64,000 nucleotides of DNA, from assembly GCF_007994135.1 (NCBI RefSeq), contig NZ_VLKF01000001.1:744001-808000 (forward strand), written 5' to 3'. The position numbers were made by a program, and so were the translations under genes. This stretch comes from Modestobacter roseus. GTDB taxonomy: Bacteria > Actinomycetota > Actinomycetes > Mycobacteriales > Geodermatophilaceae. Below, in pieces: positions 37,859 through 45,747 of this stretch. The notes under the pieces are model-generated. The model saw only the letters and a program-made list of their open reading frames with translations, was not told the origin of the DNA and made no database searches. Every line of letters starts with the position of its first letter. Within the stretch, counting starts at the first letter, position 1.

Positions 37859-38989
37859 ATGGACGTGTCCTTCCTGGAGCCGGTGTTCGCCGCCCCGGGC
37901 CCGTACGCCACCGTCTGCGTGGACGTCACCCACACGACCGAGAACGCCGATGCCGAGGTGGAGCTCCGGGTCCGCGCCGCCTGCGAGCAGCTGGGCGGGC
38001 AGGGGGCGCCCGAGGAGGTCGTCGAGGCCGTCCGCAGCCGCCTGCTGCAGGTGAACGAGGGTGGCCAGCTGGCCACCCTGCGGGGCCGGGCGCTGATCGT
38101 GGCCGGCGACGGCCGCATCGTGCTCGACGAGGTGCTGGCCGACGCCCCCCGCGAGCCGCTCGCCGACTGGTCGCCGAACCCGTCGCTGCTGCCGGTGCTG
38201 CGGCAGCTCGCCGGGCGCGTGCCGCACGTGGTCGTCGTCGCCGACCGGGTCGGCGCCGACGTCTCCGTCGCCACCCTTGCCGGGCACCCCACCGACGAGG
38301 ACGAGGTCGACGGCGACACCTTCCACATGCGCAAGGTCAAGGTCGGCGGCTGGGCGCACAACACCTACATGCACACCGCCGAGAACCAGTGGGAGGAGAA
38401 CGCCGGCCGGGTGGCCGCCGAGGTCGACACCCTGGTCAAGCAGTACAAGGCGCAGTTCGTGCTGCTCGCCGGCGACGTGCGGGCCAAGCAGCTCATCACC
38501 GACAAGGCCACCAAGGAGGTCTCCGACGTCCTCGTGTCGATGGACGGCGGCGGCCGTGCCGCAGGGGCGGACCGCGAGCCGATCGAGCAGCGCGCCGTCG
38601 AGCTGGTCGCGGAGAACGAGGCGCACGAGCAGTCCGGCGCCGTCGAGCGGGTCCAGGCGGCCAGTGCCCACGGCCTCGCGGTGACCGGGACGGCGCTGGT
38701 GGTCGAGGCGCTGCGCAAGGCCCAGGTCGAGGAGCTGGTGCTGGCCGACGACATCACCGGTGAAGGCGACCTGCTGGTCGGCCCCGAGCCGCTCCAGCTG
38801 GGCGTCGGCGCCGACGAGCTGCGCACCCTCGGCGTCGACGGCGCGGAGTCCGTGCCCGCCGACCGGGCGCTGCTGCGGGCGGCGATCGGCAGCAGCGCGC
38901 GGGTGGTCGTCGTCCCGCGGACGGCGATGCCCGGCGACACCCCGGTGGCCGCCGTCCTGCGCTACACGGACGACTCCACCCCCAGCTGA
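37859..38989 (+). CDS. Balon/Rv2629-like eRF1-fold ribosome hibernation factor
   Basis: A 376-residue protein of the bacterial eRF1-like (baeRF, Vms1-type) group that includes Rv2629/MSMEG_1130. Landmarks: SFLEPVFAAPGPYATVCVDV at the start, DGDTFHMRKVKVGGWAHNTY near 155, KQYKAQFVLLAGDVRAKQLI near 195 and ALRKAQVEELVLADDITG near 285. Balon of Psychrobacter and its mycobacterial homologue bind the ribosomal A site with EF-Tu during stress (established). The same role is inferred here. The ATG at 37859 has GAAGGAG. A stress-sigma-like promoter fits hibernation. It is followed by a small acidic protein gene. NCBI-type labels may call it a peptidyl-tRNA hydrolase. Confidence 0.8.
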   Translation: MDVSFLEPVFAAPGPYATVCVDVTHTTENADAEVELRVRAACEQLGGQGAPEEVVEAVRSRLLQVNEGGQLATLRGRALIVAGDGRIVLDEVLADAPREPLADWSPNPSLLPVLRQLAGRVPHVVVVADRVGADVSVATLAGHPTDEDEVDGDTFHMRKVKVGGWAHNTYMHTAENQWEENAGRVAAEVDTLVKQYKAQFVLLAGDVRAKQLITDKATKEVSDVLVSMDGGGRAAGADREPIEQRAVELVAENEAHEQSGAVERVQAASAHGLAVTGTALVVEALRKAQVEELVLADDITGEGDLLVGPEPLQLGVGADELRTLGVDGAESVPADRALLRAAIGSSARVVVVPRTAMPGDTPVAAVLRYTDDSTPS

Positions 38990-39018
38990 GCGACCACCGT
39001 GATCGACGAGGAGGCACC

Positions 39019-39243
39019 GTGCCGAGCATGAAGGAGCCCACGCCGGAGGCGCGGGCCAACGTCACCGAGGACAACGTGGAGTCGCGCGCCCAGCTGCTGC
39101 CGGAGGAGACGTCGGTCGGACCGAGCGCCGACCCCGAGGCGCAGGCCGCGGCGATCCTCGCCGAGTCCGAGGAGCGCACGGTGCACCCCGACCCCGACGA
39201 CGCCTCGGGCGGGCACCGGCAGAGCTCGGACACCGCCGACTGA
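39019..39243 (+). CDS. Small acidic hypothetical protein
   Basis: A 74-residue, strongly acidic and Ala/Glu-rich protein with no hydrophobic segment (TEDNVESRAQLLPEETSVGP), probably disordered. I do not recognise a family. The GTG at 39019 has GAGGAGG upstream, a strong ribosome site that argues for a real gene. It follows the Balon-like gene by 29 bases, so co-expression under the same stress promoter is likely. It ends just before a strong hairpin terminator. Confidence 0.65.
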   Translation: MPSMKEPTPEARANVTEDNVESRAQLLPEETSVGPSADPEAQAAAILAESEERTVHPDPDDASGGHRQSSDTAD

Positions 39244-39259
39244 CCCGCTGACCGACCCG

Positions 39260-39305
39260 CGCACGACAGCGCCCCCGAGGAGTTCCCCGGGGGCGCTGTC
39301 GTGCG
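39260..39305. terminator. Bidirectional terminator between the stress unit and lacI-family gene
   Basis: A perfect inverted repeat (CGCACGACAGCGCCCCCG and CGGGGGCGCTGTCGTGCG) around a short AGGAGTTCCC loop. It ends exactly at the stop codon of the minus-strand regulator gene and 17 bases after the plus-strand stop, so it can serve both. Confidence 0.85.
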
Positions 39306-40325
39306 TCAGGCCGGCGGTGGGGCCGTGCTGTCCCGGACGACGAGCTCGGTGGCCAGCTCCAGCCGCGGGCTCTCCACCGGCTCACCGCGGACCAGCCGGA
39401 GCAGCGTGCGCGCGGCCACCATGCCCATCTCGGCCAGCGGCTGGTGCACCGTGGTCAGCGGCGGCGAGCACCACGGGGCCGCCGGGAGGTCGTCGAAGCC
39501 GACGATGCTGACGTCCTCGGGCACCCGCAGCCCCCGGCGCCGGACCGCCTCGTAGACGCCCATCGCCATCTGGTCGTTGGCGGCGAAGACCGCGGTCGGC
39601 GGCTCGGGGAGGGCGAGCAGCCGGCTCGCCGCCGCGAAGCCGGACTCGTACCCGAAGTCGCCCTCGTCCATCAGCTCCGGGTCGACGCGCAGCCCGGCCG
39701 CGGCCAGCCCGGCCCGGTACCCGCCGAGCCGCGCCCGGCTGCAGGACAGCGACGGTGTGCCACCCACGTAGCCGATCCGACGGTGCCCCAGGCCCAGCAG
39801 GTGCTCGGTGGCGCTGACGCCGCCGGCCCAGTTGGTAGCGCCGATGGTCGGGACGTCGAGCGCCGGCACCCCCGCGGGGTCGATGACCACGGCGGGCACG
39901 TGCAGTTCGCGGAGCTCGGACTCCAGGGTCGGGTCCAGGGCGCTGGTCACCAGCACCGCGCCGTCGCTCGCCCGGGTCCGCAGGTTGTCCAGCCACACCC
40001 GGGCGTCGCTGGCCCGGCGGTGGATGGCGCTGATCACCGTGCCGGCGCCCTCGGCGTGCACGGCCCCCTCGACGCCCCGGATGATCTCCACCGCCCACGG
40101 GCTGTCCAGGTCGCTGAAGACCAGGTCGACGAGCTTGGGGGCCTCCGGGGCACGCCCGCCGCGCCGTTGGTAGCCGTGCGAGCGCAGCAGCGCCTCGACC
40201 CGCTGGCGGGTGTGCGGGGCGACGTCGGAACGGCCGTTGAGCACGCGCGAGACCGTGGGCACGGACACCCCCGCCTCGGCCGCGATGGCCGCGATGGTGA
40301 CCGTGCGGGTCTGGGTCTCGGACAC
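39306..40325 (-). CDS. LacI-family transcriptional regulator
   Basis: A 339-residue regulator. The N-terminal helix-turn-helix is TIAAIAAEAGVSVPTVSRVL followed by NGRSDV (hinge near 45-60), and the rest is a periplasmic-binding-like ligand domain (LVDLVFSDLDSPWAVEIIRG, GHRRIGYVGGTPSLSCSRAR, VFAANDQMAMGVYEAV, VSIVGFDDLPAAPWCSPPLT). Such proteins usually repress sugar-use operons. The GTG at 40325 has AGGAGGGG. No sugar transporter or hydrolase is adjacent, so its target is not local in an obvious way; the ligand is unknown. Confidence 0.92.
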   Translation of the reverse strand: MSETQTRTVTIAAIAAEAGVSVPTVSRVLNGRSDVAPHTRQRVEALLRSHGYQRRGGRAPEAPKLVDLVFSDLDSPWAVEIIRGVEGAVHAEGAGTVISAIHRRASDARVWLDNLRTRASDGAVLVTSALDPTLESELRELHVPAVVIDPAGVPALDVPTIGATNWAGGVSATEHLLGLGHRRIGYVGGTPSLSCSRARLGGYRAGLAAAGLRVDPELMDEGDFGYESGFAAASRLLALPEPPTAVFAANDQMAMGVYEAVRRRGLRVPEDVSIVGFDDLPAAPWCSPPLTTVHQPLAEMGMVAARTLLRLVRGEPVESPRLELATELVVRDSTAPPPA

Positions 40326-40472
40326 GAGCCCCTCCTGTCGTCGAGGAGGTCACCCTACGGCGCGCCGGCGACACGCTCGACGCGCCGTCCACGGGTCCCA
40401 CCCGATGGGACGACCGTCGGCCGGGCACCCGATCGTCCCTGCGCCTGGAGTCATCCCCAGCGGGAGGGGGTG

Positions 40473-40500
40473 GGTGTTCGCGCACCCCCTCCCTGGGTAG
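40473..40500 (+). promoter_or_regulatory. Stress-sigma-like promoter for chaB
   Basis: -35 GGTGT (40473-40477), 17-base spacer, -10 GGGTAG (40495-40500), then about 40 bases to the GTG of chaB. It matches the two promoters near 37.75 kb. The spacer is C-rich. Confidence 0.6.
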
Positions 40501-40540
40501 CCCTGCCCGGTCCATCGCACCGACCGGAGAGGAGCGCGCC

Positions 40541-40966
40541 GTGCCGAAGACCACGAAGAGCGGCGACGCGAAGCAGAGCGAGATCCCCAGCACCCTGCAG
40601 CGCTCGGACGAGAAGGCGCAGCGCACCTTCGCCAAGGCGCACGACTCGGCCGCCGAGTCCTACGACGACGAGCAGCGCGCGAACCGGGTCGCCTGGGGTG
40701 CGGTGAAGCACACGCACGAGAAGGTCGGCGACCACTGGGAGCCGAAGGACCACAAGGGCCCCAGCGACGAGCAGTCGGCCGAGGGCAACGCCGGCACCGA
40801 CTACGACAGCAAGGGCGGCGTCGACGCGAACGCCGCCAAGTCCCACCTGTACGACCTGGCCAAGGACGCCGACATCCCGGGCCGCTCCACGATGGACAAG
40901 GACGAGCTGGCCGACGCGCTGCAGAAGTCGAACGACCGGAAGACCGCCGAGGCGCGGGAGAAGTGA
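40541..40966 (+). CDS. chaB: ChaB-family protein
   Basis: A 141-residue hydrophilic protein. Residues about 15-75 match the ChaB domain (IPSTLQRSDEKAQRTFAKAH, then AYDSAAESYDDEQRANRVAW-like helices and AVKHTHEKVGDHWEPK). The C-terminal part (SHLYDLAKDADIPGRSTMDK, DELADALQKSN) resembles a Rho-N/SAP-like helical motif. Actinobacterial ChaB proteins are small stress-associated proteins of unknown action. The GTG at 40541 has GGAGAGGAG upstream. It is preceded by a stress-sigma-like promoter and followed 18 bases later by the K+ channel gene. Confidence 0.88.
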   Translation: MPKTTKSGDAKQSEIPSTLQRSDEKAQRTFAKAHDSAAESYDDEQRANRVAWGAVKHTHEKVGDHWEPKDHKGPSDEQSAEGNAGTDYDSKGGVDANAAKSHLYDLAKDADIPGRSTMDKDELADALQKSNDRKTAEAREK

Positions 40967-40984
40967 CCCGGCGACACTGAGCAG

Positions 40985-41767
40985 GTGCACCGGGAGGAGA
41001 TCAGGGTCCGCTACGAGCGGGCCAGCCAGTGGCCGCTCGTCGTCGTCGCGTTGCTGTTCGTCACCGCCTACGCCTGGCAGGTGCTGCGCACCGGCCTGCC
41101 GGACTGGGCCGAGACGACGCTGACCGTCGTCACCCTGGCGGCCTGGCCGATCTTCCTCGCCGACTACGTCGTCCGGCTGGTGCTCGCCGAGCGGCGCTGG
41201 CGGTTCGTCCGGCGGAACTGGGTCGACGGGCTGGCGGTGCTGCTGCCGCTGCTGCGGCCGCTGCGCATCATCAGCCTGGTCCGGGTCGCGCGGGTGCTCG
41301 ACCGCAAGCTCACCGGTTCGCTGCACGGCCGGGTGGCCTGGTACGTCAGCGCGATCGCGCTGCTGATCTCCTTCATGGCCTCGCTGGCCGTCTACGACGC
41401 CGAGCGGGACGCCCCGGACGCGGTGATCACCAGCTACGGCGACGCCGTCTGGTGGGCGCTGACCACCATCACCACGGTCGGCTACGGCGACACCTACCCG
41501 GTGACCACCGAGGGTCGGCTGGTGGCAGTGCTGCTGATGGTCGGTGGCATCGCCCTGCTCGGTGTCGTCACCGCCGCTGTCGCCTCCTGGTTCGTCGGCC
41601 GGGTGGCCGACGCCGCCCAGGCCGACCGCGCGCTGGAGGAGCACCCCACCGTGCTGCAGGAGGAGGTGCGCCAGCTCGCCGAGGAGGTCCGCCGGCTGCG
41701 CGCCGAGCTCGGCCGGCGCCGGGACGACGTGGTGACCGACGACGTCAGGACGACGGGAGGACGATGA
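40985..41767 (+). CDS. Voltage-gated-type K+ channel
   Basis: A 260-residue ion channel. Six hydrophobic segments with an S4-like basic helix (LRPLRIISLVRVARVLDRKL, about 90-110) precede the pore loop with selectivity filter TTITTVGYGDTYP (about 160-172). The C-terminal ~50 residues form a short coiled coil (LQEEVRQLAEEVRRLRAELG), likely a tetramerisation tail. The start is GTG at 40985. The 3' end overlaps the convergent M24 peptidase gene by 23 bases, which is unusual. Co-transcription with chaB is likely, and a role in membrane potential under stress is inferred. Confidence 0.9.
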   Translation: MHREEIRVRYERASQWPLVVVALLFVTAYAWQVLRTGLPDWAETTLTVVTLAAWPIFLADYVVRLVLAERRWRFVRRNWVDGLAVLLPLLRPLRIISLVRVARVLDRKLTGSLHGRVAWYVSAIALLISFMASLAVYDAERDAPDAVITSYGDAVWWALTTITTVGYGDTYPVTTEGRLVAVLLMVGGIALLGVVTAAVASWFVGRVADAAQADRALEEHPTVLQEEVRQLAEEVRRLRAELGRRRDDVVTDDVRTTGGR

Positions 41768-43022
41768 GCTCGGTCTGCCGGCCGTCGAGGTACTCCACCC
41801 CGGCCGCGGTCAGCGCGATGCCCTGCTCGAGCCCCATCCGCACCAGCTGACCGCCCCACTCGGGCACCGGCACCCGCACGCACAGCTCCAGCGCCCAGAC
41901 GGTGTCGGGGTGGACGACGGCCTCGCCGGCGCCGGGGACGCCGCCCTGCTGGTCCCACATCCCGATCGCCGGGCCGGCGCCGTGCCCGTGCACGCCCACC
42001 GGGTGGGAGTAGACGTCGCCGTCGATGCCGGCGGCAGCCGCACCGGCGCGGGCGGCGGCGAGCACCTCGTCGCCGGTGCACCCCGGCTGCAGCGCCGCCG
42101 TCGTCAGGTCCTGCATCCGGTTGCCCACCCGCAGCGCCTCGGCCAGCCCGGCCGGCGGCCGGGTCTCCCCGGGGCGCAGCACGTAGGCGTTGCGCTGGGT
42201 GTCGGTGGTGAGGCCCAGGCTGGACAGGCCGACGTCGCAGTGCAGGAGGTCCCCGGGCTGGACGACGGCGTCGTAGGGCACCCCGGGCAGCGCCGTGCCG
42301 TGCTCGTCGACCAGCGGGGTGCCCGCGCGCTGGAGCCCCACGGTCGGCTGGAACCACGGGTCGACGCCCAGGTCGGCGAAGCGCTGCCGGATCCACCAGG
42401 CGACGTCCAGCGCGGTGGTCCGCCCCACCTCGACCACCGCGGGGGAGAACGCCTCGGCGATGACCTCGTGCACCAGCCGGTTCATCGCGCGCAGCGCGGC
42501 GATCTCCTCCGGCAGCCGGGTCTCCAGCCAGCCGACGACCAGCTGCTCGGCGGAGACGACCCGGTCCGCGTGCGGTCCGAGCGCGGCCATCAGCAGCCGG
42601 TGCTCGGTGGTGGACAGCCCGTCGGCGTGCGCGAACGTCGCCGACACGTCGACGCCGATCGTCCGGGGCGCCGCCTGGTCGACGAACCGGCGGACCGACG
42701 CCCACTGCGACTCCTCGGCGCTGGTCCCCGGGCGCCCGTCGTCGTCCCAGGCCGGCTGGAACTGGCCGACCGGGTAGCGGGACACCGCCGCCGCGGTGAC
42801 GCCGTCGTCGCTGCGGTGGAACAGCAGGATCGTCCGGCGCCGGGCCGACAGCCAGGTCGCCGGCAGCAAGGTCGTGAGCACCGGGTCCTCGTTGTACTCC
42901 CGGCCCACGACCACCCACAGGTCGATGCCCGCCCGGTCCATCAGCGCCGGCAGCAGGTCCAGCAGCCGCTGGGTGAGCCAGCGGTCGCGGACGTCGGCCT
43001 GGTCCCGCAGCGGCAGCGGCAC
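41745..43022 (-). CDS. M24-family metallopeptidase (Xaa-Pro-like)
   Basis: A 425-residue protein with a creatinase-like N-terminal domain (residues about 20-170) and a pita-bread M24 fold. Metal ligands are recognisable: LLHCDVGLSSLGLTTDTQRN, SHPVGVHGHGAGPAIG, and the C-terminal ALELCVRVPVPEWGG with the later QGIALTA. It likely cleaves Xaa-Pro or related bonds, but the second Asp-His-Glu set departs from canonical aminopeptidase P, so activity is uncertain. The only in-frame start is GTG at 43022, with no good ribosome site. An ATG at 43080 overlapping the stop of the upstream gene is in another frame. The reader may suspect a 5' frameshift. Confidence 0.82.
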   Translation of the reverse strand: MPLPLRDQADVRDRWLTQRLLDLLPALMDRAGIDLWVVVGREYNEDPVLTTLLPATWLSARRRTILLFHRSDDGVTAAAVSRYPVGQFQPAWDDDGRPGTSAEESQWASVRRFVDQAAPRTIGVDVSATFAHADGLSTTEHRLLMAALGPHADRVVSAEQLVVGWLETRLPEEIAALRAMNRLVHEVIAEAFSPAVVEVGRTTALDVAWWIRQRFADLGVDPWFQPTVGLQRAGTPLVDEHGTALPGVPYDAVVQPGDLLHCDVGLSSLGLTTDTQRNAYVLRPGETRPPAGLAEALRVGNRMQDLTTAALQPGCTGDEVLAAARAGAAAAGIDGDVYSHPVGVHGHGAGPAIGMWDQQGGVPGAGEAVVHPDTVWALELCVRVPVPEWGGQLVRMGLEQGIALTAAGVEYLDGRQTELIVLPSS

Positions 43023-43076
43023 GGTGCGGGTCGGGTGCGGTCGGGTCGGTGCCCGGACGGCCCGGAGTGGTCACGG

Positions 43077-44297
43077 TCATGAGAGGGAGGAAAGCAGAAC
43101 CGGCGGCGCTCCACCGCTCGACGCCGTCAGGCCATGCCACCGGACGCCGGGTCGGGTTCGGGCGACGAGGGCCGCCGGGCTCCGGGTGGCGGGGAGCGGC
43201 ACGAGCTGGGTGCCGGCCAGCACCACCTGGTCCCGGCCGCTCTCCTTGGCCCGGTACATCGCCGCGTCGGCCCGGTCGACGAGCCGCCACAGCGCCTCCG
43301 TCGGGTCCTCGGTGTCGCCGGGCCGGGTCACCGCCACCCCGATCGAGACGGTGACCTCCCGGTCGCGCCCGGCGGTGCTGGTGGCCACCGCGGTGCGCAG
43401 CCGCTCGGCCAGCTGCCGCGCCTCGGCGGGGTCGCCGGCCAGCCCGATGACCACGAGCTCCTCACCGCCGGTGCGGGCCAGCACGTCGGTGGGGCGCACG
43501 GTGCGGGTCAGCGCGTCGGCCACGGCGCGGAGCACGTCGTCACCGGCCGCGTGGCCGAAGGCGTCGTTGAGCCGCTTGAAGTGGTCCAGGTCGAGCACCA
43601 GTGCCACCACGCGCTGCCCCTCCCGGCGGGCTTGGCGCCAGATCCGCGGTGCCTGCTCCACCAGGCACCGGCGGTTGGCCAGGCCGGTCAGCGGATCGGT
43701 GGAGGACAGCGCCCGGGTGTGGGTCAGCAGCCGCTCGACCCGGCGGCGCAGCGTGAAGACGACGACCGTGACCAGGTCCAGCACCACCGAGTTCACCGTG
43801 ACCTGGACGACCAGGCCGGCGGTGTCGGGGTAGTTGCCGGCGAGCGCGGCGGTGCAGGCGACCACCACCAGCACCAGGTGGATGACCAGCATCCGGGGGC
43901 CGAGGAACCAGGCCGCCGCCGCGCAGCAGAACAGCAGCATCAGCGGGGTCGCGTAGAGCATCGGGTCGGTGACCGAGCGGGCCACCACGACGTAGACGAC
44001 GTCGCCGAGCACGACCAGCCCGGCCGTGGTCGCGGCATCGACCCGCCGGCGCACCGCCAGCGCGGCACCCAGCAGGGCCAGCACCAGCATCGTGGCCAGG
44101 TACACCCAGCGGGTGGGCCCGTCGCGCAGCACCCCGTCGATGAACAGGTTCAACGAGCCGAGCCCGGCGCCCACGGCCAGCAGCGCGGCCAGGCACCAGG
44201 CGGTCACCCGGTCGTCAGGAGCCCGTCCGGGAGGCGGGCCGGGGATGTCCTCGGGACGACGGTGACGCTGCGTGTCCGGCTCCCGCTCGCGCGTCAT
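43077..44297 (-). CDS. Membrane diguanylate cyclase
   Basis: A 406-residue protein. The N-terminal ~210 residues contain six membrane helices (AWCLAALLAVGAGLGSL, TMLVLALLGAALAV, LYATPLMLLFCCAAAAWF, LVIHLVLVVVACTAAL and others), followed by a GGDEF domain. The active site is RTGGEELVVI (about 275), with LDLDHFKRLNDAFGHAAGDD for metal and nucleotide. It should make c-di-GMP from GTP. The ATG at 44297 has no alternative nearby. It is upstream of the M24 gene on the same strand and lacks an EAL domain, unlike the other two. Confidence 0.92.
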   Translation of the reverse strand: MTREREPDTQRHRRPEDIPGPPPGRAPDDRVTAWCLAALLAVGAGLGSLNLFIDGVLRDGPTRWVYLATMLVLALLGAALAVRRRVDAATTAGLVVLGDVVYVVVARSVTDPMLYATPLMLLFCCAAAAWFLGPRMLVIHLVLVVVACTAALAGNYPDTAGLVVQVTVNSVVLDLVTVVVFTLRRRVERLLTHTRALSSTDPLTGLANRRCLVEQAPRIWRQARREGQRVVALVLDLDHFKRLNDAFGHAAGDDVLRAVADALTRTVRPTDVLARTGGEELVVIGLAGDPAEARQLAERLRTAVATSTAGRDREVTVSIGVAVTRPGDTEDPTEALWRLVDRADAAMYRAKESGRDQVVLAGTQLVPLPATRSPAALVARTRPGVRWHGLTASSGGAPPVLLSSLS

Positions 44298-44435
44298 GGC
44301 AGCAGGATGCACCACCGGCGGCGCAGCAGAAACCCCCGCCGACCTGCACGTTCCACCCTGTGGAATCGGCATGGGGCGGCACGGGCCGGGTCGGGGTGCG
44401 AGGCTGGGACGGTCCGGAGGAGAGAGGAGGCCGAC

Positions 44436-44627
44436 GTGGCCACAGGTCCCTGGTTCTGGTGCCTCAAGCACCACGCGGTGGAAGACCGCGACGGGTGCGC
44501 GGAGCGGCACCGGCTCGGCCCGTTCGACACCCGCGCGGAGGCCGAGCAGGCGCTGGAGAAGGTCGCCGAGCGCAACGAGGCGGCCGATGCCGCCGACCAG
44601 GAGTGGGAGGAGGGGCGCCGCCGCTGA
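44436..44627 (+). CDS. Small SPOR-like conserved protein
   Basis: A 63-residue protein: ATGPWFWCLKHHAVED, then RLGPFDTRAEAEQALEKVAE. It resembles a widespread short actinobacterial family with a SPOR-like fold around FDTRAEAEQAL. No membrane segment is present. The GTG at 44436 has GAGAGGAGG upstream, a strong site. It lies 100 bases before the F420-linked reductase gene on the same strand. The function is unknown. Confidence 0.75.
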   Translation: MATGPWFWCLKHHAVEDRDGCAERHRLGPFDTRAEAEQALEKVAERNEAADAADQEWEEGRRR

Positions 44628-44727
44628 GCGGGGCCGGCCGGTGCCCGCTCGGCCGGGCACGGCCGGGAGGGGCATGATCGTCGGCAGCGGAGCGCGCAGG
44701 TGCGCGACCGGAGCGGCAGGAGGGCTC

Positions 44728-45423
44728 GTGACGGACGGACGTGCGGTGGAGGACCTCGTGGTCGGCGTGCTCGGGGGCACCGGGCCGCAGGGGCGCGGGC
44801 TGGCCGTGCGGCTGGCCGCCGCGGGGCAGCGGGTGCTGCTCGGGTCCCGGGACGCCGAACGCGCCGAGGAGGTCGCCGGCGAGGTCGCCACCCGGGCCGG
44901 TGCGGCCGCCGGGGGAGTGGAGGTCTCGGTCCGCGGTGGGTCGAACACCGACGTCGCCGGCGCCGCCGACCTGGTCGTCGTCGCCGTGCCCTACGCCGGG
45001 CACGCCGACACCCTGGCCGAGCTGGCGACGTCGCTGGCCGGCAAGGTCGTCGTCGACTGCGTCGTGCCGATGGGCTGGGACGAGCTCGGCGCCTACGTGC
45101 TCGACGTCCCGGAGGGCAGCGTGTGCCAGCAGGCCGCGGTGCTGCTGCCGGACAGCTTCGTCGTCGGCGCCTTCCACCACCTCTCCGCCGTCCTGCTCGA
45201 GGACCTCTCCCGGCCCACGCTCGACGGCGACGTGATGGTCGTCGGCGACACCCGGGAGGCCACCGACGTCGTCCAGGCCCTGGCCGGCCGGCTGCCGGGC
45301 ATGCGCGGGGTCTACGCCGGGCGGCTGCGCAACGCCCGGCAGGTCGAGGCGCTGACGATCAACCTGGTGTCGGTCAACCGCCGCTACAAGGCCCACGCCG
45401 GCCTCCGAGTCACCGACGTCTGA
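44728..45423 (+). CDS. npdG: NADPH-dependent F420 reductase-like protein
   Basis: A 231-residue Rossmann enzyme of the NPDG/Fno family. The N-terminal VVGVLGGTGPQGRGLAVRLA is the NADP-binding loop, followed by GSRDAERAEEVAGE and VVVAVPYAGHADTLAEL, with DCVVPMGWDELGAYVLDV later. Fno transfers hydride between NADP and coenzyme F420. F420 is common in actinobacteria, so reduction of F420 by NADPH is expected. The GTG at 44728 has AGGAGGG 5 bases upstream. It precedes the DivIVA-domain gene by 8 bases, suggesting an operon. Confidence 0.88.
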   Translation: MTDGRAVEDLVVGVLGGTGPQGRGLAVRLAAAGQRVLLGSRDAERAEEVAGEVATRAGAAAGGVEVSVRGGSNTDVAGAADLVVVAVPYAGHADTLAELATSLAGKVVVDCVVPMGWDELGAYVLDVPEGSVCQQAAVLLPDSFVVGAFHHLSAVLLEDLSRPTLDGDVMVVGDTREATDVVQALAGRLPGMRGVYAGRLRNARQVEALTINLVSVNRRYKAHAGLRVTDV

Positions 45424-45431
45424 CACGCGCG

Positions 45432-45743
45432 GTGACCGGAGCAGAACTCCGTGCTGTCGAGCTGCGTCGACCGGGCTGGGGGAGGAAGGGCTACCGCACG
45501 GAGGAGGTCGACGAGTTCCTCACCCGGGCCGCCGAGGCGCTGGATGCCCTGGGGGCCGGCCGGCGCCCCGGACTGAGCCCGGAGGACGTGCACGACGTCG
45601 TCTTCCGCAAGCCGCCCTTCGGCCGTGGCCGGGGCTACGACGAGGACCAGGTCGACGACCTGCTGGACCGGGTCGAGGCCGCGCTGCGGGGCGGACGTCC
45701 AGCCGGGGGGATCGAGCTGAACGGCCGCCCGCTGGACGGCTGA
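45432..45743 (+). CDS. Small protein with two DivIVA-type motifs
   Basis: A 103-residue protein. It carries two similar segments: LRRPGWGRKGYRTEEVDEFL (about 10-30) and FRKPPFGRGRGYDEDQVDDL (about 58-78), each matching the DivIVA N-terminal motif F-x-x-x-x-x-x-GY-x-xxxVDxFL. DivIVA/Wag31 proteins mark curved or polar membrane in actinobacteria, but this one lacks the long coiled coil. It could be a partial or regulatory relative. The GTG at 45432 was chosen for its position; no strong ribosome site is visible. It converges on panB with only 4 bases between. Confidence 0.78.
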   Translation: MTGAELRAVELRRPGWGRKGYRTEEVDEFLTRAAEALDALGAGRRPGLSPEDVHDVVFRKPPFGRGRGYDEDQVDDLLDRVEAALRGGRPAGGIELNGRPLDG

Positions 45744-45747
45744 CCGG

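Noticed and set aside
39306-40325. LacI-type regulator as controller of the stress block
   Set aside because: No LacI-type operator (paired A/T-rich half-sites around a CG centre) was found before the flanking genes; local control is not supported.
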